NCBI RefSeq assembly: GCF_903853455.1
Contig: NZ_CAINTR010000047.1
Location: 1 to 45,420 of the forward strand
DNA from: an uncultured Magnetospirillum sp.
Lineage (GTDB): Bacteria > Pseudomonadota > Alphaproteobacteria > Rhodospirillales > Magnetospirillaceae
Direction: 5' to 3'
DNA: 45,420 nucleotides
Shown here: positions 23,412 to 31,971 of the stretch, in pieces
How positions within the stretch are numbered: position 1 is the first letter of the stretch
Layout of the letters: every line of letters starts with the position of its first letter
Made by a program: the position numbers and the translations under genes
Notes under the pieces: model-generated
What the model was told of the DNA's origin: nothing
Seen by the model: the letters and a program-made list of their open reading frames with translations, nothing else
Databases searched by the model: none

Positions 23412-25247
23412 ATGGCGGGAGAATTTGCCGGCCAGCCCTATCTCGACCAACTGCGGCCTGATCGCAGCTGGTCGGTGCGCGTCGCCTTGCTGACCGCCTA
23501 TTCGGCGGACCCGATCGCGATTGGCGCGACGCTACTGGCGATGACCGGGCGCAATGGCGATAGCGGGAGCGGTAATGCCGCCGATTTTGCCGAAAGCGTC
23601 GAACGGATGCGCAACCGGCTGCGCGTGATCGTCCAACGCGGCCGGCTGCACCGGCGCCCCGGCATGCCCAAGGTGACCGGCGTGCTCGATCAGTTCATCG
23701 TCGAGCAGTTCTATGACGAGGACAAGGAGAGTTGGCACCCCAAGCTGGCGCTGATCGGCTATGAAGGCCCTGCGGGCGAGCACAGCTGGCGCTTCTGGAT
23801 TGGCAGCCGCAACCTGACCCCCAGCCGCGACCTTGATCTGGGCCTGCTGATCGAGGGTGAGACCCGACGACGGAAGGGCGCGCGCGCCCTCCCCGATCTG
23901 GTGGGCATCGGCGAGCGGCTGGCAAGCCTTGCGTCGCTGGACGGGCTTCCGGCAGCCATGCTGGGCGAAGAGCTCAGGGCAGTCCTGTGGCGCGCGCCCG
24001 ACGACGTCCAGATCGACGCCGTCCAGTTGCGCGTGGCCGGGGATCTCCCGGCGAGTCCATTGCCCGTCGGCAGCGTCGATCGCATCGTCGCCGTCAGCCC
24101 GTTTCTGTGCCCCAAGTTCGTCAAGACCATGGCCAGCTGGGGTGATGCCACGACCGAGCGAGTGCTGCTGACGACAGTGCCGGCCGTGCGCGGCTTGCCG
24201 CCCGAGGCGAAGGCGATGCTGAAGCCAGTACGCCTGCTGGCGCTGGCCCCGCCCGAGCCTGAACCCGACATTGCGGAGCCGGTCGCCGATGCTGGAAGGC
24301 CGGTCTCAACGCCCGCTGTGACCGACGCGGACGCCGAAGCCGAGCCACCGCCGGTCAGTCTCCATGCCAAACTGTTCGCCTTCTGGGCCAAGGCGTCCGT
24401 CAAAATCGTCATGGGCAGCGCCAACGCCACCGATCGCGCCTGGGGCGGCCGCAATGCGGAAGCCACTGTGACGTTTGGCGCCGGCCCGTCGATTGTCGCC
24501 GGCGTCGACGCGATGCTCGGATCGGCCATGCCGATCCCGGCCGAGATCCTGGCCGAACCGGCGCCATCGACCGACGATGATCCAGCTGAGATCCTCGACA
24601 GCTGCCGTCGCCGGCTCGCCGCGCACTGGCCGCTGTCGATCGCCCGGACGGGAGAGCGCTTCGTCATCGCCGCTAAACATCCGCCGGCTCTCGGAACAGG
24701 CGGTATGCGCATCGAAGCTGGTCTGGTAACGGGCACGACACTCCCGTGGCCGCATGATGGCCTGACGCTCGACCTTGGCGAAATCCCGCTCGCCTGGCAG
24801 ACCGATTTGGTCCAAATGCGCCTCATCCTCGGCAATGACAGCTGCGGCTGGATGCAGCGGGTTACGGTGACGCCGCCGATCGAGCCGGACCGCGACCGTG
24901 CGGCGATCGCGCGGTTTCTCGGTATCCGCTCCTTCTATGCCTGGATGCGCGGGCTGCTCGACGGCGATGTCGGTGCGCCCGATGGGGAACCCTGGGAACG
25001 GCATCATCGCGACCACGAGGGCAATGACCGCGATGCGCTCGGGCTGGACGACCTGACGCTCGAGGATATCCTGACAGCCTGGGCACGCGACAAGGCGGCA
25101 TTCCAGCGCGCGAATGCACGGTTCGAAACCTATATCACCGCCATCCTCGCCCATGACGAGACACTCACACCCGATGATCGCCACGCACTCACTGCGTTGC
25201 AGTCGATCTGGGCGGCCGCCCGCATTGCGCTGATGTCCGCGACATGA
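23412..25247 (+). CDS. zacB: Phospholipase D-like nuclease, Azaca-like ZacB
   Basis: 611 residues; ATG 23412 lies 2 bp after the DUF6361 stop. Two PLD-type half-sites are visible: WHPKLALIG near residue 109 followed by FWIGSRNLTPSRDLD, and LHAKLFAFW near residue 318 followed by VMGSANATDRAWGG. The HxK and GSxNxT pairs form one active site, which in this superfamily cleaves phosphodiester bonds; defence members are usually DNA nucleases. The region from 400 to the end is of unknown function. No signal peptide, so it acts in the cytoplasm. It overlaps the helicase start by 4 bp (ATGA). Both half-sites look intact. Confidence 0.8.
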   Translation: MAGEFAGQPYLDQLRPDRSWSVRVALLTAYSADPIAIGATLLAMTGRNGDSGSGNAADFAESVERMRNRLRVIVQRGRLHRRPGMPKVTGVLDQFIVEQFYDEDKESWHPKLALIGYEGPAGEHSWRFWIGSRNLTPSRDLDLGLLIEGETRRRKGARALPDLVGIGERLASLASLDGLPAAMLGEELRAVLWRAPDDVQIDAVQLRVAGDLPASPLPVGSVDRIVAVSPFLCPKFVKTMASWGDATTERVLLTTVPAVRGLPPEAKAMLKPVRLLALAPPEPEPDIAEPVADAGRPVSTPAVTDADAEAEPPPVSLHAKLFAFWAKASVKIVMGSANATDRAWGGRNAEATVTFGAGPSIVAGVDAMLGSAMPIPAEILAEPAPSTDDDPAEILDSCRRRLAAHWPLSIARTGERFVIAAKHPPALGTGGMRIEAGLVTGTTLPWPHDGLTLDLGEIPLAWQTDLVQMRLILGNDSCGWMQRVTVTPPIEPDRDRAAIARFLGIRSFYAWMRGLLDGDVGAPDGEPWERHHRDHEGNDRDALGLDDLTLEDILTAWARDKAAFQRANARFETYITAILAHDETLTPDDRHALTALQSIWAAARIALMSAT

Positions 25248-28245
25248 CGACGAAACTGCGGGAGTTCCAGACCGCGACGGTCAAGGTGCGATCACCAGTC
25301 TGAAGGGCAAAGGGCGTCGCCGCTTCCTGGTCGCCGACGAGGTCGGGCTCGGCAAGACGTTGGTCGCGTGCGAGGTGGTGCGGCAACTGTCCAGCAACGG
25401 CACCCGACCGTTCATAGTTTACTACATCACGAGCAACACCAAGGTGTCCGACCAGAACGCCCAGCGGCTGGTGGATTTTCTCGGAGACGCGGCTAGGCAA
25501 GCGGTCTCCACCATCGACCGGCTCGGATTGATTCCGCTCGAAGGAAAAAAGCGGCCGGGTCTGCGGCTCTATCCGCTGGCCCCGCTTACATCCTTCCCGT
25601 CGCTCAACACGCGTCCCCAGACAGGCAAGGCCGGCGAGCGCGCCTTCATCGCGCGTCTTCTTGATCGCTGTTATCCCAACCTTGAGGAAGACCTGCCGCA
25701 CGGGTTCATGCAACAGCGTGCGGTGGCGAGCTGGGCCTGCGTGTACAAGACCGCCTCGACCTGGGTCGATGCGTTGCCCGCGAAATTCATCACCGAATAT
25801 CGCAGCGCGCTGGTCCGGGAATTCGGCCACAATGCCCGCAAGAAGATCGCCGACGCCGCGCGTGCCGACAAGCCGCTGCGTGTGCTCGCGCGGCTCCGCC
25901 GCCCGCTTGCCGAAGCCTGCCTGCTGGCGACCCCACCCGACCTCGTTATATTCGACGAGTTTCAACGCTATCGTGAATTGCTCAAACCCGCGGAAAATGA
26001 CCGTCTAGTGCGCGCGCTTGTCGATGGGAAGGACGGCCGCGGGCCGGCGATGTTGCTGCTTTCGGCGACACCCTATCGCCTCTACAGCGAAGCCTGGGAG
26101 AGTTCGGCGCAGAACCAGCCGCATCACGAGCTGTTCGACATCATCGAATTCCTTGGCGGGAAGGCGGCCCGGAGCCGGGCCGAGGCGCTGTTCGAGCAGT
26201 TTGGCGCGATCCTGCGGCGCATCGGCCGCGCCGTTGGCGAGGAGCCCGATGCAACCCTCGTCGACAATGCGAGAGTAGTACGATCCGATATCCAGGCGCT
26301 ACTGCTTCCGATGATGGCGCGTACCGAGCGGCACGATCCGGCCGTCCTCAATTGGGAAGGCACCCATCATCCCGGCCAAAATCTCCAGCCAAGCGACCTC
26401 CAGGTTTATCGACACTTCGCAGACGGCGTAGCGGAAAAGCTGAAGACCGCGGCGTTGCCCTACTGGCTGTCGGTCCCGCTGCCCGCGCAATCGCTCGGCA
26501 TACGCTACAAGATCTCGGCCGGCGTCACCTTCAAGCCCGGTCGCTCGGTTCCCGCGCTGACGACCGCCCGCCGGCCGCGCGGCAGTGGCGATGGCTGGGG
26601 CAGCGCGAAGTTGCGCGCCTTGCTCGAGGTCTCGCCAGTCGATCAACTTGCGCTGCCTTGGGTCGCGCCGTCGCTCAGCTGGTGGCCGCTGGAGGGGGGC
26701 TGGAGCAAGGCGCCATCGCCGAAGGTGCTACTGTTCAGCCGGTTCCGGGCGACGCCACAAAGTGTCGCCGGGCTGACCAGCCTCGAGGTCGAGCGGCGCT
26801 ATGCCCAGGCAGCGGGCATTTCCTACAACCAGGCATGGGCTAGGCGAAAGCTGCAGACGAAGGTCAGCCAAGACGCGACGCTCGCCTTGTTTCACCCGTC
26901 GCCATTCCTGATCCGGATGACCGATCCGCTCAAGGGCCGGTTCGCGACTCCGACGCAAGCCCGGCTGACGGTAAAGCGCCAGTTGGCAGCTACGTTGCGC
27001 GGCTTCGGGATACCGATCCGTACCCGGCCCAAAGCCGGTGCCAAGCGCCGGCTACCGGGCTGGCATGTCCTCGCCGCCGTCGAAAAGGCGAGCGGCGATT
27101 TCCAGGATGGCCAAGCGAGCTGGGAGGCGATGGCCGACGACGATGGCGTGCTTGCCAATCTGCTGGCGCAACGCGCCGCCGTTTCCAGGCTGGAGTGGAT
27201 CAGCCCGCGCGAGCTCGACGATCTTGCCGATATGGCATTGGGTGGGCCGGCGATCGCGACCGGACGGGCCTGGCTGCGCCACTATGGCTGTGCGCTCGAA
27301 GTCGATGGCCATTTGGCCCTGACGCGCTTCTGCTGGCAGCGGCTGCGCCATTACCTCGACAATCCCGTCTTCTGGGGCCGGCTCGGCGATGGCAAGCCGA
27401 CGCGCATCCTGCAGGCCGCGATAGTCGATGGTGGTTTCGAAAGCCTGCTCGACGAGCATTTTTGGCTCGCCCGGGCGCGCGTGTCGCCGGACGAGTTGAT
27501 CGATGATCTCCATGACGCGCTTGGCGCCGCATCGGGCTGGTTCACCTTCAAGGACCTGCCGGCAGGTCCCGGCGGGATTCGCGTCCGCTGCCATGCCGCC
27601 GTGCCCTTTGGCGGCACCGACGCGGCCGAGGATCCGCTGGCCGGCGACGACCGCGTCAAGCCGGTGCGGTCTCACGAGCTGCGGCGCGCGTTCAATGCTC
27701 CCTTCTGGCCGCATGTGTTGGCGACCACCTCGGTCGGTCAGGAGGGGCTCGATTTTCACAGCTGGTGCGACCGCATCGCGCATTGGGACCTGCCCTCGAA
27801 CCCGGTCGATATCGAGCAGCGCGAGGGCCGGATCTCGCGTTTCGGAGGCCTGGTGGTGCGACGACCACTCGGGACTCTGGTCGGCCCCGATGCGCTGGCC
27901 GCGACAGCCGAACGCGGCGGCTCACCCTGGTGCCATCTCGAGAGGCTGGCGGAGAAAGACCATGCCAACCCCTCTGGTCTCAGTCCCTGGTGGCTGCTGA
28001 AGGGCGCGGCGATTAAACGCTATGTGTTCAGCCTGCCGCAAAGTCGCGACATCGCGCGCTTCAAGCGCTTGCGGCATCAGCGGCTGCTCTACCGACTGGC
28101 GCTCGGCCAACCCAATCAGGAAGATCTGGTCGATCTGCTGATGAGTGGTGGCGAGGACCGCGCTGCTGCGCTCGCGGCACTGACGCTCGATCTTGCTGCC
28201 TACCGCGCACCTTCGGACGACACCGAAGCTGAAACGCCTGACTGA
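25244..28245 (+). pseudogene. zacC: Helicase, Azaca-like ZacC, with N-terminal frameshift
   Basis: Superfamily 2 / SNF2-like helicase of about 1000 residues. ATG 25244 overlaps the PLD gene stop and reads MTTKLREFQTATVKV, a normal helicase N-terminus, but the frame ends at TGA 25301. From about 25288 the correct sequence (AITSLKGKGRRRFLVADE) continues one base out of phase: a single base is missing in GGTGCG (25285-25290). The downstream frame then runs unbroken to 28245 with Walker A DEVGLGKT, LVIFDEFQRY (motif II), LLLSATPYRL (motif III), SVGQEGLDFHSW (motif V) and IEQREGRISRFGG (motif VI). Without a shift or internal start before Walker A (first downstream start TTG 25360 is after it) no active helicase forms. 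Sequencing error or recent inactivation are both possible. Confidence 0.8.
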
Positions 28246-28395
28246 CCATCATCTTCCGGTGTTGGATACACCGGCGACAGAGGCACCAAAACAGTCCCCG
28301 ATTCTATTAACCGATCCAGCCTTAGGTCGAGCAGGCGCCCAAGCTCGTCCTCATGTCGGCACACCAAGCAGTCGTGGAGGAAGGCGCTCCTTGGG

Positions 28396-28797
28396 TCAGC
28401 CGACATTCTCGTGGTATGCGCACTTGTCGCCCATGAATGCCCGCCGCTGCTCAGCCCAATCGACCGGGAACGGCTCCAGCAGATCGCGCACCGTCAGGCG
28501 CTCGGGCTGGCGGCCAGCGAGGATGGCTTCGATGATGTCGGGGGCCAGCAGGGTGAGGCGCAGAACGCGGCTGGCGAAGGCGCGGTCGACGTGCTCGGCC
28601 TTGGCCAACTCGTTGATCGAGGCATGACGTCCGCTTTCCAGCAGGCGGCGCCACCGGAAGGCGCGGGCCAGGGAGCGAACGATGGGACTCTCGACGGGAA
28701 CGCGGGTCTCGGGATTGTACAGACTGCCGTCTGGCAGGACGATGCGCTTGCGCCCGCCGATGCGGCGGAAGGTCATCGGCACGAACACGGTTGTCAT
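28396..28797 (-). CDS. Accessory protein of large serine recombinase module
   Basis: 133 residues from ATG 28797, overlapping the recombinase stop (ATGA). It starts MTTVFVPMTFRRIGGRKRIV and contains a helix-turn-helix-like stretch (NELAKAEHVDRAFASRVLRL), then LAPDIIEAILAGRQP. I recall this small family as a constant follower of DUF2924/recombinase genes in alphaproteobacteria, but no function is established to me. A DNA-binding directionality or regulatory role is plausible from the basic helices. The last dozen residues after EQRRAF depart from the usual ending of this family as I remember it, so the 3' end may lie at the element boundary. Confidence 0.7.
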   Translation of the reverse strand: MTTVFVPMTFRRIGGRKRIVLPDGSLYNPETRVPVESPIVRSLARAFRWRRLLESGRHASINELAKAEHVDRAFASRVLRLTLLAPDIIEAILAGRQPERLTVRDLLEPFPVDWAEQRRAFMGDKCAYHENVG

Positions 28798-30128
28798 GCG
28801 GCTGTCCTCCGGTTCTTGGCCGCCGGTTTCAGTTCGCCAGCAAGCTGGGCTAGCCCCTCCGTGCGGAGCGTGATGCGGACGCCGTCGGGAGAAATGTCGA
28901 CCCGTTCGACCAGGAGATGGACGATACGGGCCTGCTCGGCGGGGAACAGTTCGTCCCACAGGGGATCGAGTTGCGCCACGGCGGCGACGACCTCTGATTC
29001 CGGCATGGCTTTGCCCTCGGCTCGCACCGCCTTCCAGGTGCGCGCCACCACTTCCGGCGTGCGCAGCAGCGAGCGCAACTGGTCGATCACCGCATTCTCG
29101 ACCTGGGCAGCTGGGATGCGCCCGACCGGGCAAGCGTCGGGACCTTCCTTGATGATGTTCATGGTGACGTAGTAGCGGTAGAGCCGCCCCTTTTTGCGGG
29201 TATGGCTCGGCGTCATCGCTCGTCCGCCGGGGGCGAACACTAGCCCTTTCAGCAGGGCAGGCGTCTGCACCCGGGTGCGGTTGGCGCGGGTGCGCGGGCT
29301 GACCGCCATGATGGTGTGAACCTTGTCCCACAAGGCCTGATCGATGATGGCCTCGTGCTCGCCGTCATAGGCGACGCCCTTGTGCACCGCCTTGCCGATG
29401 TAGACTCGGTTGGCCAGCATCTTGTAGAGGCCGCCCTTGTCCAGTTTCTTGCCACGGCGGGTGATGCCCTCGTCGGCCAGTTCCCGCACCAGCATGGTGG
29501 CGGAGCCGAGGCGGAGGAAGCGCTCGAAGATCATCCGCACGGTGGCGGCTTCGTCCTCTACCACCAGCAGTCGGCGGTCAGCACAGCGGTAGCCGAACGG
29601 CACTGGCCCGCCCATCCAGATTCCCTTGCGCCGCGAGGCGGCCACCTTATCGCGGACGCGCTCACCGATCACCTCGCGCTCGAACTGGGCGAAGCTGAGC
29701 AGGATGTTCAGCGTCAAGCGGCCCATGGAGGTGGTAGTGTTGAACGACTGGGTGATGCTGACGAAGGTAACGGAATTGTCCTCGAACACCGCCACCAACT
29801 TGGAGAAATCCATCAGCGAGCGCGACAGGCGGTCGATCTTGTAGACCACGACCACGTCCACCAGCCCGGCCTCAATATCGCCCAGCAGGCGCTTCAGGCC
29901 GGGCCGTTCGAGATTGCCGCCGGAAAAGCCGCCGTCGTCGTAATGGGTCGGCACCAGCACCCAGCCCTCGGCCTTCTGGCTGGTGACATAGGCCTCGCAG
30001 CCTTCCCGCTGGGCATCCAGAGAGTTGAACTCCATCTCCAGCCCTTCCTCGGTTGACTTCCGGGTGTAGACGGCGCAACGCAGCTTGCGGATCGGCTTGC
30101 TCGTCCCTTGGGGCGCGGCGGGTTTCAT
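28794..30128 (-). CDS. Large serine recombinase (site-specific integrase)
   Basis: 444 residues; ATG 30128 has GGAGG eight bases upstream and overlaps the DUF2924 stop. The resolvase catalytic domain has nucleophile Ser25 in CAVYTRKSTEEG, DDGGFSGGNLERPGL, and YKIDRLSRSLMDF, plus the FAQFERE segment. The recombinase domain (about 180-290, GGPVPFGYR onward) and a C-terminal region follow. The usual zinc-ribbon cysteines are mostly missing (only one Cys near DACPVGR), so this arm is degenerate or uses another fold. The family integrates and excises phages or mobile elements at att sites by a Ser-linked double-strand-break mechanism. It is probably the integrase of the element to its right. Confidence 0.92.
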   Translation of the reverse strand: MKPAAPQGTSKPIRKLRCAVYTRKSTEEGLEMEFNSLDAQREGCEAYVTSQKAEGWVLVPTHYDDGGFSGGNLERPGLKRLLGDIEAGLVDVVVVYKIDRLSRSLMDFSKLVAVFEDNSVTFVSITQSFNTTTSMGRLTLNILLSFAQFEREVIGERVRDKVAASRRKGIWMGGPVPFGYRCADRRLLVVEDEAATVRMIFERFLRLGSATMLVRELADEGITRRGKKLDKGGLYKMLANRVYIGKAVHKGVAYDGEHEAIIDQALWDKVHTIMAVSPRTRANRTRVQTPALLKGLVFAPGGRAMTPSHTRKKGRLYRYYVTMNIIKEGPDACPVGRIPAAQVENAVIDQLRSLLRTPEVVARTWKAVRAEGKAMPESEVVAAVAQLDPLWDELFPAEQARIVHLLVERVDISPDGVRITLRTEGLAQLAGELKPAAKNRRTAA

Positions 30129-30568
30129 GCGCCTCGCCTCCAGTTCTTGACCCCAAAAAATTGCAGGCCGTTCCATCGGGTGCCGGTGATGGCGCGCGCC
30201 ACCGCCGACAGCGACTGGTACGGCCGGCCCTGGTATTCGAAACCGTCTTCCCGCACAGTGACGCAGTGCTCGACGCCCTTCCATTCGCGCACCAGACGGG
30301 TGCCGGCGATGGGCCGGTCCCGCTCCCGCTTGCGGCGGCCCTTGGTCGTGTCGAAATCGTCGGCCATGTTTTCCAGCCGGGCGACGGTGGTCACCGCCAG
30401 CCCGCCATAAGCCAGTTCCTGAAGCCGGTAGGCCAGCCGGCTTTCCAAAAAGGTTCGGTTGTATGGCGGGGCTTCGGCGTCGAACAGATCGTGCCACAGC
30501 GCCTTCAAATCGGGGATCGGCGCGGTCTTCAGCGCCGCGAGGCGGGCAAGCAGCGGTTCATCGGTCAA
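30125..30568 (-). CDS. DUF2924 protein, recombinase partner
   Basis: 147 residues from TTG 30568, chosen because GGAGG lies eight bases upstream and because it overlaps the previous stop (TTGA). The core LARLAALKTAPIPDLKALW, then NRTFLESRLAYRLQELAYGG, is the DUF2924 signature. The C-terminal third (TRLVREWKGVEHCVTVREDG, YQSLSAVARAITGTRWNGL) resembles the small domain that often ends this family. Function is not established; its constant pairing with large serine recombinases in alphaproteobacterial elements suggests an accessory or control role in integration. Overlaps the recombinase start by 4 bp. Confidence 0.85.
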   Translation of the reverse strand: MTDEPLLARLAALKTAPIPDLKALWHDLFDAEAPPYNRTFLESRLAYRLQELAYGGLAVTTVARLENMADDFDTTKGRRKRERDRPIAGTRLVREWKGVEHCVTVREDGFEYQGRPYQSLSAVARAITGTRWNGLQFFGVKNWRRGA

Positions 30569-30765
30569 GGGGCTTTCCTCCGTCGGTTGACGGAGACATG
30601 ACCACGCTGGGGGGCCGTGAAGTCGAGGCAACTGTCTCCACGGTCAACGGATATTCCGCTGGACTTCCGTGCCTTCAGGCGGATGATCCCGGCGGCCAGG
30701 ATCTCGGCAACCTCGTCGAGGCGCTCGGCGGCGGTCATATGATCGGGGTGAAGGGCGTTGTGCAT
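30565..30765 (-). CDS. Small conserved protein heading the recombinase operon
   Basis: 66 residues from ATG 30765 (a longer form from TTG 30834 is open but adds sequence I do not recognise). The core HPDHMTAAERLDEVAEILAAGIIRLKARKS is a helical motif I recall in short proteins just upstream of DUF2924 genes. The tail is basic (RRRKAP). Overlaps the DUF2924 TTG start by 4 bp, so all four minus-strand genes are translationally coupled. Function unknown. Confidence 0.6.
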   Translation of the reverse strand: MHNALHPDHMTAAERLDEVAEILAAGIIRLKARKSSGISVDRGDSCLDFTAPQRGHVSVNRRRKAP

Positions 30766-30838
30766 GGTGTCCGTCGCGCATCGGAATTCGGCGTTCCCAG
30801 AGAGAACGCGGAGTTCGATCAGCGATTGGGACAAGCTC

Positions 30839-30868
30839 TTGACGCTCTAATCGTTTAGGGTTTAGGGT
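30839..30868 (+). promoter_or_regulatory. Promoter/operator with tandem TTTAGGG
   Basis: TTGACG (30839-30844) and TAGGGT (30863-30868) spaced by 18 bp form a possible promoter for the XRE gene. Two adjacent TTTAGGG copies (30854-30860, 30861-30867) overlap it in the divergent gap between the recombinase operon and the XRE regulator. This is the natural place for the XRE operator. Confidence 0.45.
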
Positions 30869-30892
30869 ACAGGCGGAAATGGGGAGATCGGG

Positions 30893-31240
30893 ATGAATAC
30901 GGAGGGCTTCGGCACTCGCATCCGCCGCAGGCGGACGGAACTGGGGCTTGGACTGAGGGAAACTGCCAAACGCGCTAATCTGTCGGCCACCTTCCTGTCG
31001 CGGGTCGAGACCGGCGCCGAGAAGGCGGTTCCTGGGGAGGACGCCATTCGCCGTCTGGCGGAGGTTCTTCAGGAGAATTTCGACGACCTGATGGCGGCGG
31101 CGGGAAAGGTGTCGAGCCAGGTGACCGATTACGTGAAGGGCAGTCCGGGCATGCCGGAATTTCTGCGCCAAGCCCAGGGGCGGAACGTGTCGGTCGAGAA
31201 GTTGATGGAATTGCTGGACAAGGCCAAGGACGAGAACTGA
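30893..31240 (+). CDS. XRE-family transcriptional regulator
   Basis: 115 residues; ATG 30893 follows GGGGAGA. Residues about 6-65 form an XRE/Cro helix-turn-helix (RIRRRRTELGLGLRETAKRA, then LSATFLSRVETG). The C-terminal half is a short helical region. Paired with an ImmA/IrrE peptidase (TGATG junction) it forms the classical ImmR/ImmA-type switch, in which the peptidase cleaves the repressor to release phage or ICE genes. Divergent from the integrase operon, so it likely represses that operon, its own, or both. Confidence 0.9.
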   Translation: MNTEGFGTRIRRRRTELGLGLRETAKRANLSATFLSRVETGAEKAVPGEDAIRRLAEVLQENFDDLMAAAGKVSSQVTDYVKGSPGMPEFLRQAQGRNVSVEKLMELLDKAKDEN

Positions 31241-31929
31241 TGCGCCAGATCAAGGTGCCCTTTCTGAGATCCTCCGAGATCGATCAAGCCGTTGCCGATT
31301 TGCTTCGGCGTTACGGCACATGGCGCAATGAGCCGACGAAGCCGCCCATTGATGTGGACGAAATTGTCGAGGGCTATCTGGGGCTGGTGCTGGAGATTGC
31401 CGACCTGAAGTCGCTGCTCGGCATGCCCGACGTCCTGGGAGCGACATGGTTTGAGAAGCGCAAGGTCTGCGTCGATCAATCGCTGGAGGGCAAGGAGGGG
31501 CGCTTCGCGTTCACCGTGGCCCATGAAATCGGCCACTGGCAGCTTCATCGACCGCTGCTGGAAATGGAAGCGATGACGCTGTCGCTGTTCCCGGCTGCGG
31601 CCGATGCCGCACCGACCGTCGTGTGCCGGGCCAGGGAGAGCAAGGCTCCGGCCGAGTGGCAGGCCGACCAGTTCGCCGCCCGGCTTCTGATGCCGGCCTC
31701 GGCCGTGCGGGGGACCACGCTCGAGATCTGCGACGGCAAGCCGGCGGCCTGGGATGGTCTGGATGCCAGCCGGAAGGCGGGCGTTCTCGATCCGCGTCTG
31801 CGGTCGCTGGCCGACGATGTCATCGTAGGGGGAAGTTTTTCCAACGTTTCCAACGAGGCCATGTGCTACCGCCTGCTCGACCTTCATCTGGTCGAGGATG
31901 CCGCAGCGGTGCAGATGCGCGCGTTCTAG
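31240..31929 (+). CDS. ImmA/IrrE-type zinc metallopeptidase
   Basis: 229 residues. The metal-binding motif HEIGH is preceded by FAFTVA and lies near residue 94; a downstream EWQADQFAARLLMPA supplies the third ligand (Glu) and the typical substrate-groove helix. The N-terminal region (PPIDVDEIVEGYLGL) matches the family. Such enzymes cleave a partner XRE repressor; the start codon shares a base with the stop of the XRE gene here, so the pairing is direct. Likely the derepression switch of this element, responding to damage or to conjugation/phage cues. Confidence 0.9.
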   Translation: MRQIKVPFLRSSEIDQAVADLLRRYGTWRNEPTKPPIDVDEIVEGYLGLVLEIADLKSLLGMPDVLGATWFEKRKVCVDQSLEGKEGRFAFTVAHEIGHWQLHRPLLEMEAMTLSLFPAAADAAPTVVCRARESKAPAEWQADQFAARLLMPASAVRGTTLEICDGKPAAWDGLDASRKAGVLDPRLRSLADDVIVGGSFSNVSNEAMCYRLLDLHLVEDAAAVQMRAF

Positions 31930-31971
31930 GGATTGGGTCCATCGGGTTCTCTATCGGTCAGGGGACAATTC

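Noticed and set aside
28200-28406. Minus-strand 68-codon frame overlapping the helicase end
   Set aside because: Starts with an ATG overlapping the accessory gene, but it runs into the 3' end of the helicase gene and has no family match; at best a broken end of an old gene.
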